Below are positions 52,753-59,647 of a DNA stretch of 64,000 bases, one piece after another. Position numbers and translations under genes: made by a program. The notes beneath the pieces are model-generated. The model was given only the letters and a program-made list of their open reading frames with translations. It ran no database searches and had not been told where the DNA came from. Source of the DNA: Psychroserpens sp. SPM9 (GTDB taxonomy: Bacteria > Bacteroidota > Bacteroidia > Flavobacteriales > Flavobacteriaceae); NCBI RefSeq assembly GCF_025153525.1, contig NZ_JANZNR010000003.1, positions 372,001 to 436,000 on the forward strand. The letters are read 5' to 3'. The stretch's first letter is position 1. Each line of letters begins with the position of its first letter.

Positions 52753-53363
52753 TATTTCACGACTATTTTTTCAATGAATGAATTATAGTTTTTGTTGGTA
52801 TTTGAAAAGATATTAATGGCAAAGGATTTGTAATTTGATGAAATAAAATACATCGTGTTAAAGCTATCTATGGCATTAGCATCGGTCATTTTATAAGCTG
52901 CTTTAAAGACTTTAGTTAAGGTGGTTCCAGAATAGCCTGCATTCAACTTTTCGCAATTCATGTTTAATAAGTCGGCATAAGCACTACAAGAACTAGATAA
53001 CAAGCCTAGTAATTGAGCAGATTCTTGCTTAGAAAAGGGCACAAAATCCATCATTTTCACGCTAATTAAGGTTGAAGAGGCAATATCTCTAAAATAATAG
53101 ATGTTTCCTTTGCTAAATTTTAAATAGTTGAAACGCGCTCTTTCAATGCGTCTTTCTTCAGAATTAGGGATTATATCAATCAACTCATCGTATTCTTTTT
53201 CAGAAAATTTCTGAAAATACACGGGAAGAAATATCTTGATATTGTCTTCTCCTAATTCAAAATAGTCACCAGGCACATCATTACGTTTCGTGTCTTTGGA
53301 CGCCTCTTGACAGGCAAAAAGCACCATACATAATAAAGTTATGATATACCAGTATTGCTTCAT
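52752..53363 (-). CDS. Lipoprotein within the mutase operon
   Basis: A 203-residue predicted lipoprotein (lipobox LFAC, Cys near residue 18). The mature part is mixed helix and strand, starts with a charged linker, and has conserved-looking cysteines ([18 protein letters not shown]). I recognise no family. It overlaps the large-subunit gene by one base and follows another lipoprotein by three bases, so it is strictly cotranscribed with the mutase although it must act outside the cytoplasm. Confidence 0.7.
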   Translation of the reverse strand: MKQYWYIITLLCMVLFACQEASKDTKRNDVPGDYFELGEDNIKIFLPVYFQKFSEKEYDELIDIIPNSEERRIERARFNYLKFSKGNIYYFRDIASSTLISVKMMDFVPFSKQESAQLLGLLSSSCSAYADLLNMNCEKLNAGYSGTTLTKVFKAAYKMTDANAIDSFNTMYFISSNYKSFAINIFSNTNKNYNSFIEKIVVK

Positions 53364-53366
53364 GAA

Positions 53367-54011
53367 TTAGTGGTTGTGACCTGCGTGAGGATCGTGTGCT
53401 TCTTCTTGTTTCGCTTCAGTTTTTGGAACTTCCTGGCTAAAGTCCATATCGTAAATTCTAGAGTAGTACAAATCTAAAGCAACATATAATGCCAGATTTT
53501 TATCGTCCTTCATTCCAAAAGTTTTACGTCTTAACTGATCGCCAAACATACGTAAGCTCATGCTATTAGTGTCAATCAACGCATTAAAGGTTTTACGTAA
53601 AGGTTCGTCTTTTATTTTTGGGCCAATACATTTAAAAATAGGATGGCTAAAGTTGGTTTTGCTTCCATCAGGATTTGTAGTCCATAAATTCTTGTCTTGT
53701 TTTAAGGCTTCTAATACTTTTTTAGAATGTTCAGACACCATGGTTCTGTAGTCTACTTTATAAGAAACGGCCTGACTTACGAACAGACTATAAGCACGAG
53801 AAAGAATAGGTTTATCTGGAGTGTAGAAATTGCCTAAGTCTTCTTCAAATGATTGCACAGCTTCCTGAAAAAGCGCAGTATCCATACCTTCACAATCGAT
53901 TAATTTTTCAACACTAGGATATTTATAGTCAAAAGCTACGTTTTGAGGTTTATCGTCTTTACAATTAAAAAGACATAGACATACTACTAGAAGTGTAAGT
54001 TTTAATTTCAT
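53367..54011 (-). CDS. Lipoprotein with His-rich C-terminus, within the mutase operon
   Basis: A 214-residue predicted lipoprotein (lipobox LFNC, Cys near residue 17). It is mostly helical, with two further cysteines (IDCEGMD, FKCIGPK). The protein ends in HDPHAGHNH, a short metal-binding-like tail after a Glu/Lys-rich linker. It starts 11 bases after the small mutase subunit. The family is not recognised; metal or cofactor binding in the periplasm is suggested only by the tail. Confidence 0.7.
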   Translation of the reverse strand: MKLKLTLLVVCLCLFNCKDDKPQNVAFDYKYPSVEKLIDCEGMDTALFQEAVQSFEEDLGNFYTPDKPILSRAYSLFVSQAVSYKVDYRTMVSEHSKKVLEALKQDKNLWTTNPDGSKTNFSHPIFKCIGPKIKDEPLRKTFNALIDTNSMSLRMFGDQLRRKTFGMKDDKNLALYVALDLYYSRIYDMDFSQEVPKTEAKQEEAHDPHAGHNH

Positions 54012-54022
54012 AATTGATGATT

Positions 54023-55384
54023 TTATTCGTTTTTAAGTCGTTCTTGTTCTACGGTTTCTGCTAAGCGTTTTTCAATAATAGGCTCGATCAATGTTTTTAC
54101 TGGATTGGTTTTAACAAAAGGATACAATTCTAAATCAGCTTTCATTTTATCTTGCAGATTAGGGTGTTTATTAGTACCTAGCAAAACATGGTCTCCGGTA
54201 TCAAACAGCGCCTGTTCTTTGGCAGCACTTTCTTTGATTTTCTTTTGAATGGTTCCAGCCTTGAGTTGGGCAAGGAAGCCACCATTACTTTCAATATCTT
54301 TAAATAATTCTAAAGCTTTTTCGCTCAATTGGGTGGTTAATGATTCAATATAGTAGGCACCATCTGAGGCGTTATTGACTTTATCAAAATAGCTTTCATT
54401 TTTTAAAACCAATAACTGGTTACGTGCGATACGCGTTCCAAATTCATTGACTTTGTGATAAACAGCATCATAGGGTAAATTAGTGATTAGAGATGCGCCA
54501 CCTAAAATAGCACTCATGCATTCGGTAGTTGTGCGAAGCATGTTGGTGTTGTAATCGTAAATGGTTTTGTTACGTTTAGTAGGTGTGACATGAATATCGC
54601 AAGTTGTATTTATATTGTACGCTGAAGCCAAGGTTTTATAAAGTAAACGTAAGGCTCTGAGTTTGGCAATTTCAAAAAAATAATTGGTGCCAACCGAGCA
54701 ATTGAAAATGACGTTTAGATCTTGTTTTTGAGCGGCATTGCGTTCAGAATCAAAATGATTAAAATATTCGTTTAGATGTGCAACAGCATAAGCAAGTTGC
54801 TGAATCATATTAGCTCCAGCATTCTGATAGAGACTTACATCAATACAAAGTGTATTGGTATGTTTTACAATGCTCTCAAACTGTTTATGGTCTTCATTTA
54901 AGTTGTGGTACCAATTTCCTGTTCTCGCCAGATGACCAACGATATCCGTATGAATTGTAATTTGTTTTTTTGAAGGTATGGTTTTTACATATTCAGATGA
55001 AAGAAATTGTAAGTTGAAATGCATTGGAGTAGAAGTGACGTCTATATCTTTTAAGAGGTCGCTTACCGAAATGTTATCATTTGGAATGATAAACTCAATG
55101 GCTTCAACACCTTTTGAAATAGCATCTATAGCAGTAGCATTGGATTTTTCGGTATTAGAAACGAATATTGATTGGCAAATTTTGAAAGCACTTGCTTTGG
55201 TTTCAGAAATTGTAGGTAATGCTTCAAATTCGTCGGCATGATAAAAAGGTTTCACGTCAATACCTTCTAGCGTATGCCATATTAAAGTATCGTTATAATC
55301 GGCACCTTTTAAATCGGCTTGTATTTTTTGTTTCCATTGTTTAGAAGAGACCTCAGGAAAATCGCTAAATAATTTTTCACTCAT
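54023..55384 (-). CDS. Methylmalonyl-CoA mutase small subunit
   Basis: A 453-residue homologue of the mutase TIM-barrel domain (WKQKIQADLKGADYNDTLIWHTLEGIDVKPFY; ARNQLLVLKNESYFDKVNNASDGAYYIESLT). The whole C-terminal B12-binding domain is missing compared with the roughly 620-residue small subunits of propionibacteria, and the catalytic residues of the large subunit are not conserved, so the role is structural. It overlaps the DivIC-like gene by eight bases. Confidence 0.92.
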   Translation of the reverse strand: MSEKLFSDFPEVSSKQWKQKIQADLKGADYNDTLIWHTLEGIDVKPFYHADEFEALPTISETKASAFKICQSIFVSNTEKSNATAIDAISKGVEAIEFIIPNDNISVSDLLKDIDVTSTPMHFNLQFLSSEYVKTIPSKKQITIHTDIVGHLARTGNWYHNLNEDHKQFESIVKHTNTLCIDVSLYQNAGANMIQQLAYAVAHLNEYFNHFDSERNAAQKQDLNVIFNCSVGTNYFFEIAKLRALRLLYKTLASAYNINTTCDIHVTPTKRNKTIYDYNTNMLRTTTECMSAILGGASLITNLPYDAVYHKVNEFGTRIARNQLLVLKNESYFDKVNNASDGAYYIESLTTQLSEKALELFKDIESNGGFLAQLKAGTIQKKIKESAAKEQALFDTGDHVLLGTNKHPNLQDKMKADLELYPFVKTNPVKTLIEPIIEKRLAETVEQERLKNE

Positions 55385-55682
55385 CGGTTTTTTCTAGTTT
55401 TAAGCTGTCTTCATATTCAATAATGTAAATATCTTCATCATCTTTCTTCATATAGTATTTCTCTCGTGCGAGTTTCTCGACACCTTCATCGGTGCTTAAT
55501 TCTTTGATGGCTTTTTTGTCTTTTTCGATTTCGTTTCGGTAATAAGCCTTTTCATCTTCTAAATCGGAAATATCGTTATTCAATTCATTGTGAATTAATA
55601 AGGAATTAGAATCAATAAAGAGCATCCATACCGCAAACACGATAAAGACAATTACAAATATGTTTTTTAAATATTTAAGCAT
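55377..55682 (-). CDS. DivIC/FtsB-like septum formation initiator
   Basis: A 101-residue single-pass membrane protein with an N-terminal transmembrane helix (about 6-25), a coiled coil (about 30-65, NDISDLEDEKAYYRNEIEKD) and the C-terminal signature LAREKYYMKKDDEDIYII, characteristic of DivIC/FtsB. It belongs to the FtsQLB-type complex that activates septal peptidoglycan synthesis. It is placed between udk and the mutase with overlaps of one and eight bases; the company is probably historical rather than functional. Confidence 0.9.
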   Translation of the reverse strand: MLKYLKNIFVIVFIVFAVWMLFIDSNSLLIHNELNNDISDLEDEKAYYRNEIEKDKKAIKELSTDEGVEKLAREKYYMKKDDEDIYIIEYEDSLKLEKTDE

Positions 55683-56290
55683 TAGTTTAACTTTTCGTTG
55701 ATAATAGTTTTTACTATATCAACTGCAACAGTGTTGTATTTGTTGTTTGGTATTATAATATCTGCATATTCTTTCATAGGTTCAATGAACTGCTGATGCA
55801 TAGGTTTCAGGGTGTTTTGATATCTGGTTAAAACTTCGTCAATATCGCGACCACGTTCAGAAATATCACGTTTTAATCGTCTTATTAAACGTTCATCACT
55901 ATCGGCATGGACAAAGATTTTAATATCAAATAATTTTCTTAATTCAGGATTGGTTAAAATTAAAATCCCTTCAACAATCATTACTTTTCTCGGCTTTGTA
56001 TTGATGGTGTCTCCAGTACGATTATGTTTTACAAATGAATACACAGGTTGGTCTACCGCGTTACCTTTGCGTAGTTCCCGAAGGTGTTTTTCTAATAGTT
56101 CAAAGTCGATAGACCTTGGATGATCAAAATTAATTTTCACACGTTCTTCATAGCTCAAATGTGTGGTGTCCATATAATAGGAGTCTTGTGAAATCACGCC
56201 AACTTCTCCTTCGGGTAATTCGTTTAGTATTTGATTAACTACAGTTGTTTTACCACAACCTGTTCCGCCTGCGATTCCTATTATAAGCAT
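55682..56290 (-). CDS. udk: Uridine kinase
   Basis: A 202-residue P-loop kinase that phosphorylates uridine and cytidine for pyrimidine salvage. Walker A is GIAGGTGCGKTTVV (5-18), followed by the substrate segments SQDSYYMD, NFDHPRSIDFELL and VEGILIL, and the lid RLIRRLKRDISERGRD. Length is typical. It is first gene of the operon leading to the mutase subunits. Confidence 0.95.
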   Translation of the reverse strand: MLIIGIAGGTGCGKTTVVNQILNELPEGEVGVISQDSYYMDTTHLSYEERVKINFDHPRSIDFELLEKHLRELRKGNAVDQPVYSFVKHNRTGDTINTKPRKVMIVEGILILTNPELRKLFDIKIFVHADSDERLIRRLKRDISERGRDIDEVLTRYQNTLKPMHQQFIEPMKEYADIIIPNNKYNTVAVDIVKTIINEKLN

Positions 56291-56340
56291 AAATTAAGAC
56301 TGAATTTTTGATGAACAAATTTAATAATTATGAAAGAAAA

Positions 56341-56796
56341 TCACTCCTCAATTTTTGAAACTTCTTCGGGAGTTATCAACTTATCATTAGTATTGCCCCA
56401 ACTGTTGGTGATATAGTTCATTACATCAGCAACTTCGGCATCTTCGAGTCCTAGAGGCGTCATTGTTCCATTGTATTTTACGCCATTAACTGTGATTTCA
56501 CCAGATTGGCCGTATTTGATAGATTTTATGCTTTCTATTCGGTTATTCATTAGGTAATCAGATTTTGCTAAAGGCGGAAATGCTTTTGGAACACCTTTAC
56601 CGTTAGGTAAATGACAACTCACGCAGAAATTGGTATAGACGTCTTTACCACGTTTCATGCTTTCAGTTAATTTAGGATCTTTTTGAATCTTATTATTTGT
56701 AGGATTACTTACTTCGGAAAGAGTTTTGTTTTTTTCTGAAGAATTACAAGATACAAGTAACGCAACAGCTACCATTGTGACTATTTTTAGTTTCAT
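56341..56796 (-). CDS. Lipoprotein class I cytochrome c
   Basis: A 151-residue lipoprotein (lipobox LVSC, Cys near residue 17) with a linker and one cytochrome c domain. The haem attachment motif is FCVSCH (Cys58, Cys61, His62), and the likely sixth ligand is Met in YNGTMTPLG near residue 112. It is translationally coupled (ATGA) to the sugar dehydrogenase upstream and is the obvious electron acceptor for it. Confidence 0.92.
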   Translation of the reverse strand: MKLKIVTMVAVALLVSCNSSEKNKTLSEVSNPTNNKIQKDPKLTESMKRGKDVYTNFCVSCHLPNGKGVPKAFPPLAKSDYLMNNRIESIKSIKYGQSGEITVNGVKYNGTMTPLGLEDAEVADVMNYITNSWGNTNDKLITPEEVSKIEE

Positions 56797-57899
56797 TTTG
56801 TTTTGATGAGTTTAACGATTCCTAAATTTTCAATACCAACATAGATGAAGCCATCTGGACCTTGATTGACAGAACGCACGCGTCCTAAACCGTCCAAAAG
56901 ACGCTCTTCTTTGACGACTTTTCCATCTTTGATATAACAATTGTCTAAGTACTGAAATTTAAGTGAGCCTACCAAAAGATTGCCTTTCCAGCCTTTGTAT
57001 TTATCGCTAGAAATAAATTCCATTCCGCTAGGTGCAATTGATGGTACCCAGTAGTGGAGCGGTTGTTCCATTCCGGCACGTGCGGTTTCATCTGTGATTT
57101 TAGTCCCTATATAATTGACACCATAAGTAATTATTGGCCAACCATAATTTTTTCCCGATTGGATAATATTGATTTCATCGCCACCTTTCGGGCCATGTTC
57201 ATGCGTCCATATGGCTCGTGTTTCAGGATGAATTACCATACCTTGCGGATTACGATGTCCGTAAGAATAAATCGCTGTCTTAGCATTTTTACTGTTTATA
57301 AACGGATTGTCATTGGGAATAGAGCCATCAGCATTGAGGCGATAAACTTTGCCACCATCACGTGTAATATCTTGCGGATTTTCATCACGATTGCCGCGTT
57401 CACCAATAGTAAAGTATAAATAACCTGCATCATCAAAAACGATACGGGATCCAAAATGCTGACCTCTCGCGGTATTTGGCGTCGCTTTATAAAGAACTTC
57501 TTTGTCTGTAAGCATATTGTTTTTGAGTTTTGCCCTCATCAACGCAGTGTGACCGCCTTTTTCTTCGCCTTCAGATGAGGCGTAAGTGAGATAAATCCAT
57601 CCGTTAGCTTTATAGTTGGGATGCAGTTTAATATCAAGCAAGCCCCCTTGGCCACGATTGTAAACTTCTGGAACCCCTTCGATTAGTGTTTTTTGTCCAT
57701 TTTTAAAATGAATGATCTCACCAGATTTCTCGTTGATTAACATGGAGCCGTCAGGCAAAAAAGTAAACGCCCAAGGATTCGAAAGATCAGAAACGACGAG
57801 TTCGTAAGTGTGTTCATTATTGACAGGGTTTTTATCCTGAGCACAGGCACAAACACTGAGCAAACAAATAAAAAATACAGAAAGTCTTATAAATTTCAT
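56793..57899 (-). CDS. PQQ-dependent aldose sugar dehydrogenase-like lipoprotein
   Basis: A 368-residue six-bladed beta-propeller of the soluble glucose/aldose sugar dehydrogenase (GSDH) family. The N-terminus has a lipoprotein-type signal (SVCAC). Family segments include NPWAFTFLPDGSMLINEKSG, GQGGLLDIKLHPNY, GQHFGSRIVFDDAGYLYFTIGERG, YGHRNPQGMV, EHGPKGGDEIN, YGWP and YWVPSIAPSGMEF, covering the PQQ and calcium-binding loops. It is predicted to oxidise aldoses in the periplasm and pass electrons to the coupled cytochrome c. No pqq biosynthesis genes are in the window. Confidence 0.93.
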   Translation of the reverse strand: MKFIRLSVFFICLLSVCACAQDKNPVNNEHTYELVVSDLSNPWAFTFLPDGSMLINEKSGEIIHFKNGQKTLIEGVPEVYNRGQGGLLDIKLHPNYKANGWIYLTYASSEGEEKGGHTALMRAKLKNNMLTDKEVLYKATPNTARGQHFGSRIVFDDAGYLYFTIGERGNRDENPQDITRDGGKVYRLNADGSIPNDNPFINSKNAKTAIYSYGHRNPQGMVIHPETRAIWTHEHGPKGGDEINIIQSGKNYGWPIITYGVNYIGTKITDETARAGMEQPLHYWVPSIAPSGMEFISSDKYKGWKGNLLVGSLKFQYLDNCYIKDGKVVKEERLLDGLGRVRSVNQGPDGFIYVGIENLGIVKLIKTK

Positions 57900-57959
57900 G
57901 AAAAATTAATTTAAGCTTAAATTTAATAATAAAAGTTATCAATTTTTAAAGAAAAGGTA

Positions 57960-57967
57960 TATATTTG
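57960..57967 (+). promoter_or_regulatory. -7 promoter element of the tRNA operon
   Basis: TATATTTG, an exact TAnnTTTG match, 59 bases upstream of the tRNA-Pro 5' end. A second match, TAATTTTG, lies at 57993-58000. Neither has a clear -33 box, so which one is used is uncertain. Confidence 0.4.
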
Positions 57968-58026
57968 CACCTCGAAATTTTAGAGAAATTATTAATTTTG
58001 TAACTCTAAAAATAGATAACCATTTT

Positions 58027-58101
58027 CGGGGTGTAGCGTAGCCCGGTTATCGCGCCGCGTTTGGGACGCGGAGGTCGCAGGTTCGAATCCTGCCACCCCG
58101 A
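58027..58101 (+). tRNA. tRNA-Pro (anticodon TGG)
   Basis: A 75-base cloverleaf. The acceptor CGGGGTG (58027-58033) pairs with CACCCCG (58094-58100), with discriminator A. The anticodon stem CCGCG / CGCGG encloses the seven-base loop TTTGGGA, giving anticodon TGG. The T arm contains GGTTCGAATCC. CCA is not encoded. It is followed after nine bases by tRNA-Arg. Confidence 0.96.
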
Positions 58102-58110
58102 CTTTATTGA

Positions 58111-58184
58111 GGGCTCTTAGCTCAGCTGGATAGAGCACCTCCCTTCTAAGGAGGCGGTCGAAGGTTCGAATCCTTCAGGGCTCA
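58111..58184 (+). tRNA. tRNA-Arg (anticodon TCT)
   Basis: A 74-base cloverleaf. The acceptor GGGCTCT pairs with AGGGCTC including two G-U pairs. The anticodon stem CCTCC / GGAGG encloses CTTCTAA, anticodon TCT (reads AGA/AGG). The T arm is GAAGGTTCGAATCCTTC; the discriminator is A and CCA is not encoded. Its 3' 30 bases (58155-58184) are the beginning of the 359-bp repeat that follows. Confidence 0.95.
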
Positions 58185-58187
58185 CAG

Positions 58188-58215
58188 AATCCCTTTCATT
58201 TATTTGGAAGGGATT
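58188..58215 (+). terminator. Hairpin terminator after tRNA-Arg (repeated in each cassette)
   Basis: Stem AATCCCTTTC (58188-58197) / GGAAGGGATT (58206-58215), one G-U pair, eight-base loop, followed by a T-rich tract. Identical hairpins lie at 58547-58574 and 58906-58933. The first would end the tRNA transcript before the nuclease gene. Confidence 0.75.
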
Positions 58216-58242
58216 TCTTATTTTAATTTGACATGATAACTG

Positions 58243-58491
58243 ATGTGTTTTACTTATATATTGTATTCTGAGTCTATAGATCGTTACTACGTTGGCTATA
58301 CTTGTGACGATTTAGAAGAAAGGTTACGCAAACATAATACTAATCATAAAGGGTATACAGGTCAAACTAATGATTGGCGAATAGTCTATAAAGAATCATA
58401 CAATAGTAAAAGCGAAGCTTATGCAAGAGAGCGTTTTATAAAGCAAAAAAAGTCACGACATTTTATAGAACGTCTCATTGCCGACACATAG
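58243..58491 (+). CDS. GIY-YIG nuclease-domain protein, copy 1
   Basis: An 82-residue protein consisting only of a GIY-YIG nuclease domain: YILYSESIDRYYVGYT holds the GIY/YIG equivalents (YIL and YVG), LEERLRKHN the catalytic Arg, and SEAYARERFIKQ the metal-binding Glu. This is the size of the UPF0213/Slx1-type single-domain group. The TAG stop falls in TAGAGCA, which matches the D-arm 3' strand of tRNA-Arg (58131-58137). There is no fused DNA-binding domain. The target is unknown; the setting suggests tRNA-gene DNA. Confidence 0.88.
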   Translation: MCFTYILYSESIDRYYVGYTCDDLEERLRKHNTNHKGYTGQTNDWRIVYKESYNSKSEAYARERFIKQKKSRHFIERLIADT

Positions 58492-58543
58492 AGCATTCCG
58501 CATTTAAGCGGAACGGTCGAAGGTTCGAATCCTTCAGGGCTCA
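58489..58543 (+). pseudogene. 5'-truncated tRNA-like sequence, copy 1
   Basis: From TAGAGCA onward it follows the tRNA-Arg layout: a perfectly paired arm TTCCGC / GCGGAA (58496-58501, 58508-58513) with loop ATTTAA where the anticodon arm should be, then 30 bases identical to the tRNA-Arg variable loop, T arm and 3' acceptor strand. The 5' acceptor strand and most of the D arm are replaced by nuclease coding sequence, so no cloverleaf can form. Confidence 0.8.
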
Positions 58544-58601
58544 CAGAATCCCTTTCATTTATTTGGAAGGGATTTCTTGTTTTAATATGACATGATAACT
58601 G

Positions 58602-58850
58602 ATGTGTTTTACTTATATATTGTATTCTGAGTCTATAGATCGTTACTACGTTGGCTATACTTGTGACGAGTTAGAAGAAAGGTTACGTAAACATAATACT
58701 AATCATAAAGGGTATACAGGTCAAACTAATGATTGGCGAATAGTCTATAAAGAATCATACAATAGTAAAAGCGAAGCTTATGCAAGAGAGCGTTTTATAA
58801 AGCAAAAAAAGTCACGACATTTTATAGAACGTCTCATTGCCGACACATAG
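58602..58850 (+). CDS. GIY-YIG nuclease-domain protein, copy 2
   Basis: An 82-residue near-duplicate of the preceding nuclease, with one amino acid change (Asp to Glu in CD(D/E)LEER) and one silent change (CGC to CGT). All catalytic positions (YIL/YVG, Arg of LEERLRKHN, Glu of SEAYARER) are intact, so both copies may be functional. The TAG stop again overlaps the D-arm remnant of the following tRNA-like copy. It is preceded by the second terminator hairpin (58547-58574). Confidence 0.88.
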   Translation: MCFTYILYSESIDRYYVGYTCDELEERLRKHNTNHKGYTGQTNDWRIVYKESYNSKSEAYARERFIKQKKSRHFIERLIADT

Positions 58851-58902
58851 AGCATTCCGCATTTAAGCGGAACGGTCGAAGGTTCGAATCCTTCAGGGCT
58901 CA
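58848..58902 (+). pseudogene. 5'-truncated tRNA-like sequence, copy 2
   Basis: Identical over its 55 bases to the copy at 58489, displaced by exactly 359 bases. It has the same TTCCGC / GCGGAA arm and tRNA-Arg 3' part. Confidence 0.8.
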
Positions 58903-58960
58903 CAGAATCCCTTTCATTTATTTGGAAGGGATTTCTTGTTTTAATTTGACATGATAACTG

Positions 58961-59008
58961 ATGTGTTTTACTTATATATTGTATTCTGAGTCTATAGATC
59001 GTTTTTGA
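58961..59008 (+). pseudogene. GIY-YIG nuclease gene, copy 3, truncated after 14 codons
   Basis: The first 14 codons match copies 1 and 2 exactly (MCFTYILYSESIDR). The sequence then diverges at 59004 and a TGA follows one codon later. The downstream DNA is AT-rich and non-coding, so the array ends here by deletion or incomplete duplication. Confidence 0.85.
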
Positions 59009-59163
59009 TGTTTTATTCAAATAAACTCATAGTTTTATTTCCAAATCTTGCAAACTAGTATAGAAATTCTTGTTTTTCAGTAAATTAGTGTTGTATTTCA
59101 TCGGTTTTCTGAATCTTAACTTGCATTACATCGAGTATTTTGGTCACTTAATCGATATTTTTG

Positions 59164-59194
59164 TTTGAAATCATAGAATTTAGACGTACCTTTG
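59164..59194 (+). promoter_or_regulatory. Promoter of the small lipoprotein gene
   Basis: TTTG (59164-59167), a 19-base spacer and TACCTTTG (59187-59194): both boxes match the Bacteroidota consensus exactly. It lies 27 bases upstream of the ATG at 59222. The region 59004-59163 before it holds no recognisable gene. Confidence 0.75.
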
Positions 59195-59221
59195 ACCTAT
59201 ATTTCATTAAACCCCAAATCG

Positions 59222-59647
59222 ATGAAAAACCTACTTAAAAACACAATTGCGTGTGTAATTGTTATGACTTCATGTTTTAATTGTTCAGTTGAATCAATTG
59301 AAAACGACCAATTAGAAGCCTCTATGTTAGAGAGCTCTGCACTTCAGTTAGACCCTTGCAGTAATCAAGATCCACAAGCCAGAATCACTAATAACGGGAC
59401 TGTTCCTGTGACTTTAGAAATTGCAACTATTGATGGTACGATACTACATACTGTTGTAGATTTAGCTCCTGGAAGTGTGTCTGGATATTTGACTTTTGCT
59501 TCTGATGATATTATTTTCAATGTATCAAAGAATACTACTGGAATTACTGATGAAAAAGTGACCCATACTATGGAGCAGTGTATGAGTTTTGATATGGAAG
59601 TGGATACAGACAATTATTTAATTGACACTGTGCCTGTAAGCCTTTAA
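59222..59647 (+). CDS. Small exported or lipoprotein, unknown function
   Basis: A 141-residue protein. I start at ATG 59222 (MKNLLKNTIACVIVMTSC), downstream of the promoter; the ATG at 59192 would lie inside the -7 element. The signal ends near MTSC or CFNC, a plausible but imperfect lipobox. The mature part is acidic with Ig-like strands (ARITNNGTVPVTLEIATIDGTILHTVVDLAPG) and two cysteines (LDPCSNQ, MEQCMSF) that may form a disulfide. The family is not recognised. It converges with the methyltransferase gene with a four-base overlap. Confidence 0.7.
   Translation: MKNLLKNTIACVIVMTSCFNCSVESIENDQLEASMLESSALQLDPCSNQDPQARITNNGTVPVTLEIATIDGTILHTVVDLAPGSVSGYLTFASDDIIFNVSKNTTGITDEKVTHTMEQCMSFDMEVDTDNYLIDTVPVSL

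Larger units (their letters stand above)
58155..59003 (+). repeat. Tandem 359-bp tRNA-3'-end / GIY-YIG cassette, two full copies plus a partial third
   Basis: Units at 58155-58513 and 58514-58872 differ at only four positions by eye, and a third partial unit (58873-59003, 131 bp) stops abruptly after codon 14 of the nuclease gene. Each unit begins in the variable loop of the tRNA, includes the T arm, the acceptor 3' strand, a terminator hairpin and a GIY-YIG gene, and ends with a D-arm and anticodon-arm remnant. The first unit starts inside the genuine tRNA-Arg. The near-identity indicates recent amplification. Confidence 0.95.

Noticed and set aside
55300-56400. Cobalamin riboswitch ahead of the mutase operon
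   Set aside because: No B12-box-like sequence or suitable leader is present; the genes are packed with overlaps.
58848-58902. A functional second tRNA gene
   Set aside because: There is no 5' acceptor strand or complete D arm, and the anticodon-arm loop has the wrong size.
58155-59003. CRISPR array or simple tandem repeat
   Set aside because: The unit is 359 bp, contains a full gene and a tRNA part, and has no short repeat-spacer alternation.
58778-59020. Minus-strand ORF across the cassette, containing a GFEPSTVPLKCGML segment
   Set aside because: It is the antisense of the tRNA-like remnant and nuclease gene; this peptide pattern is a familiar artefact of translating tRNA 3' ends backwards.
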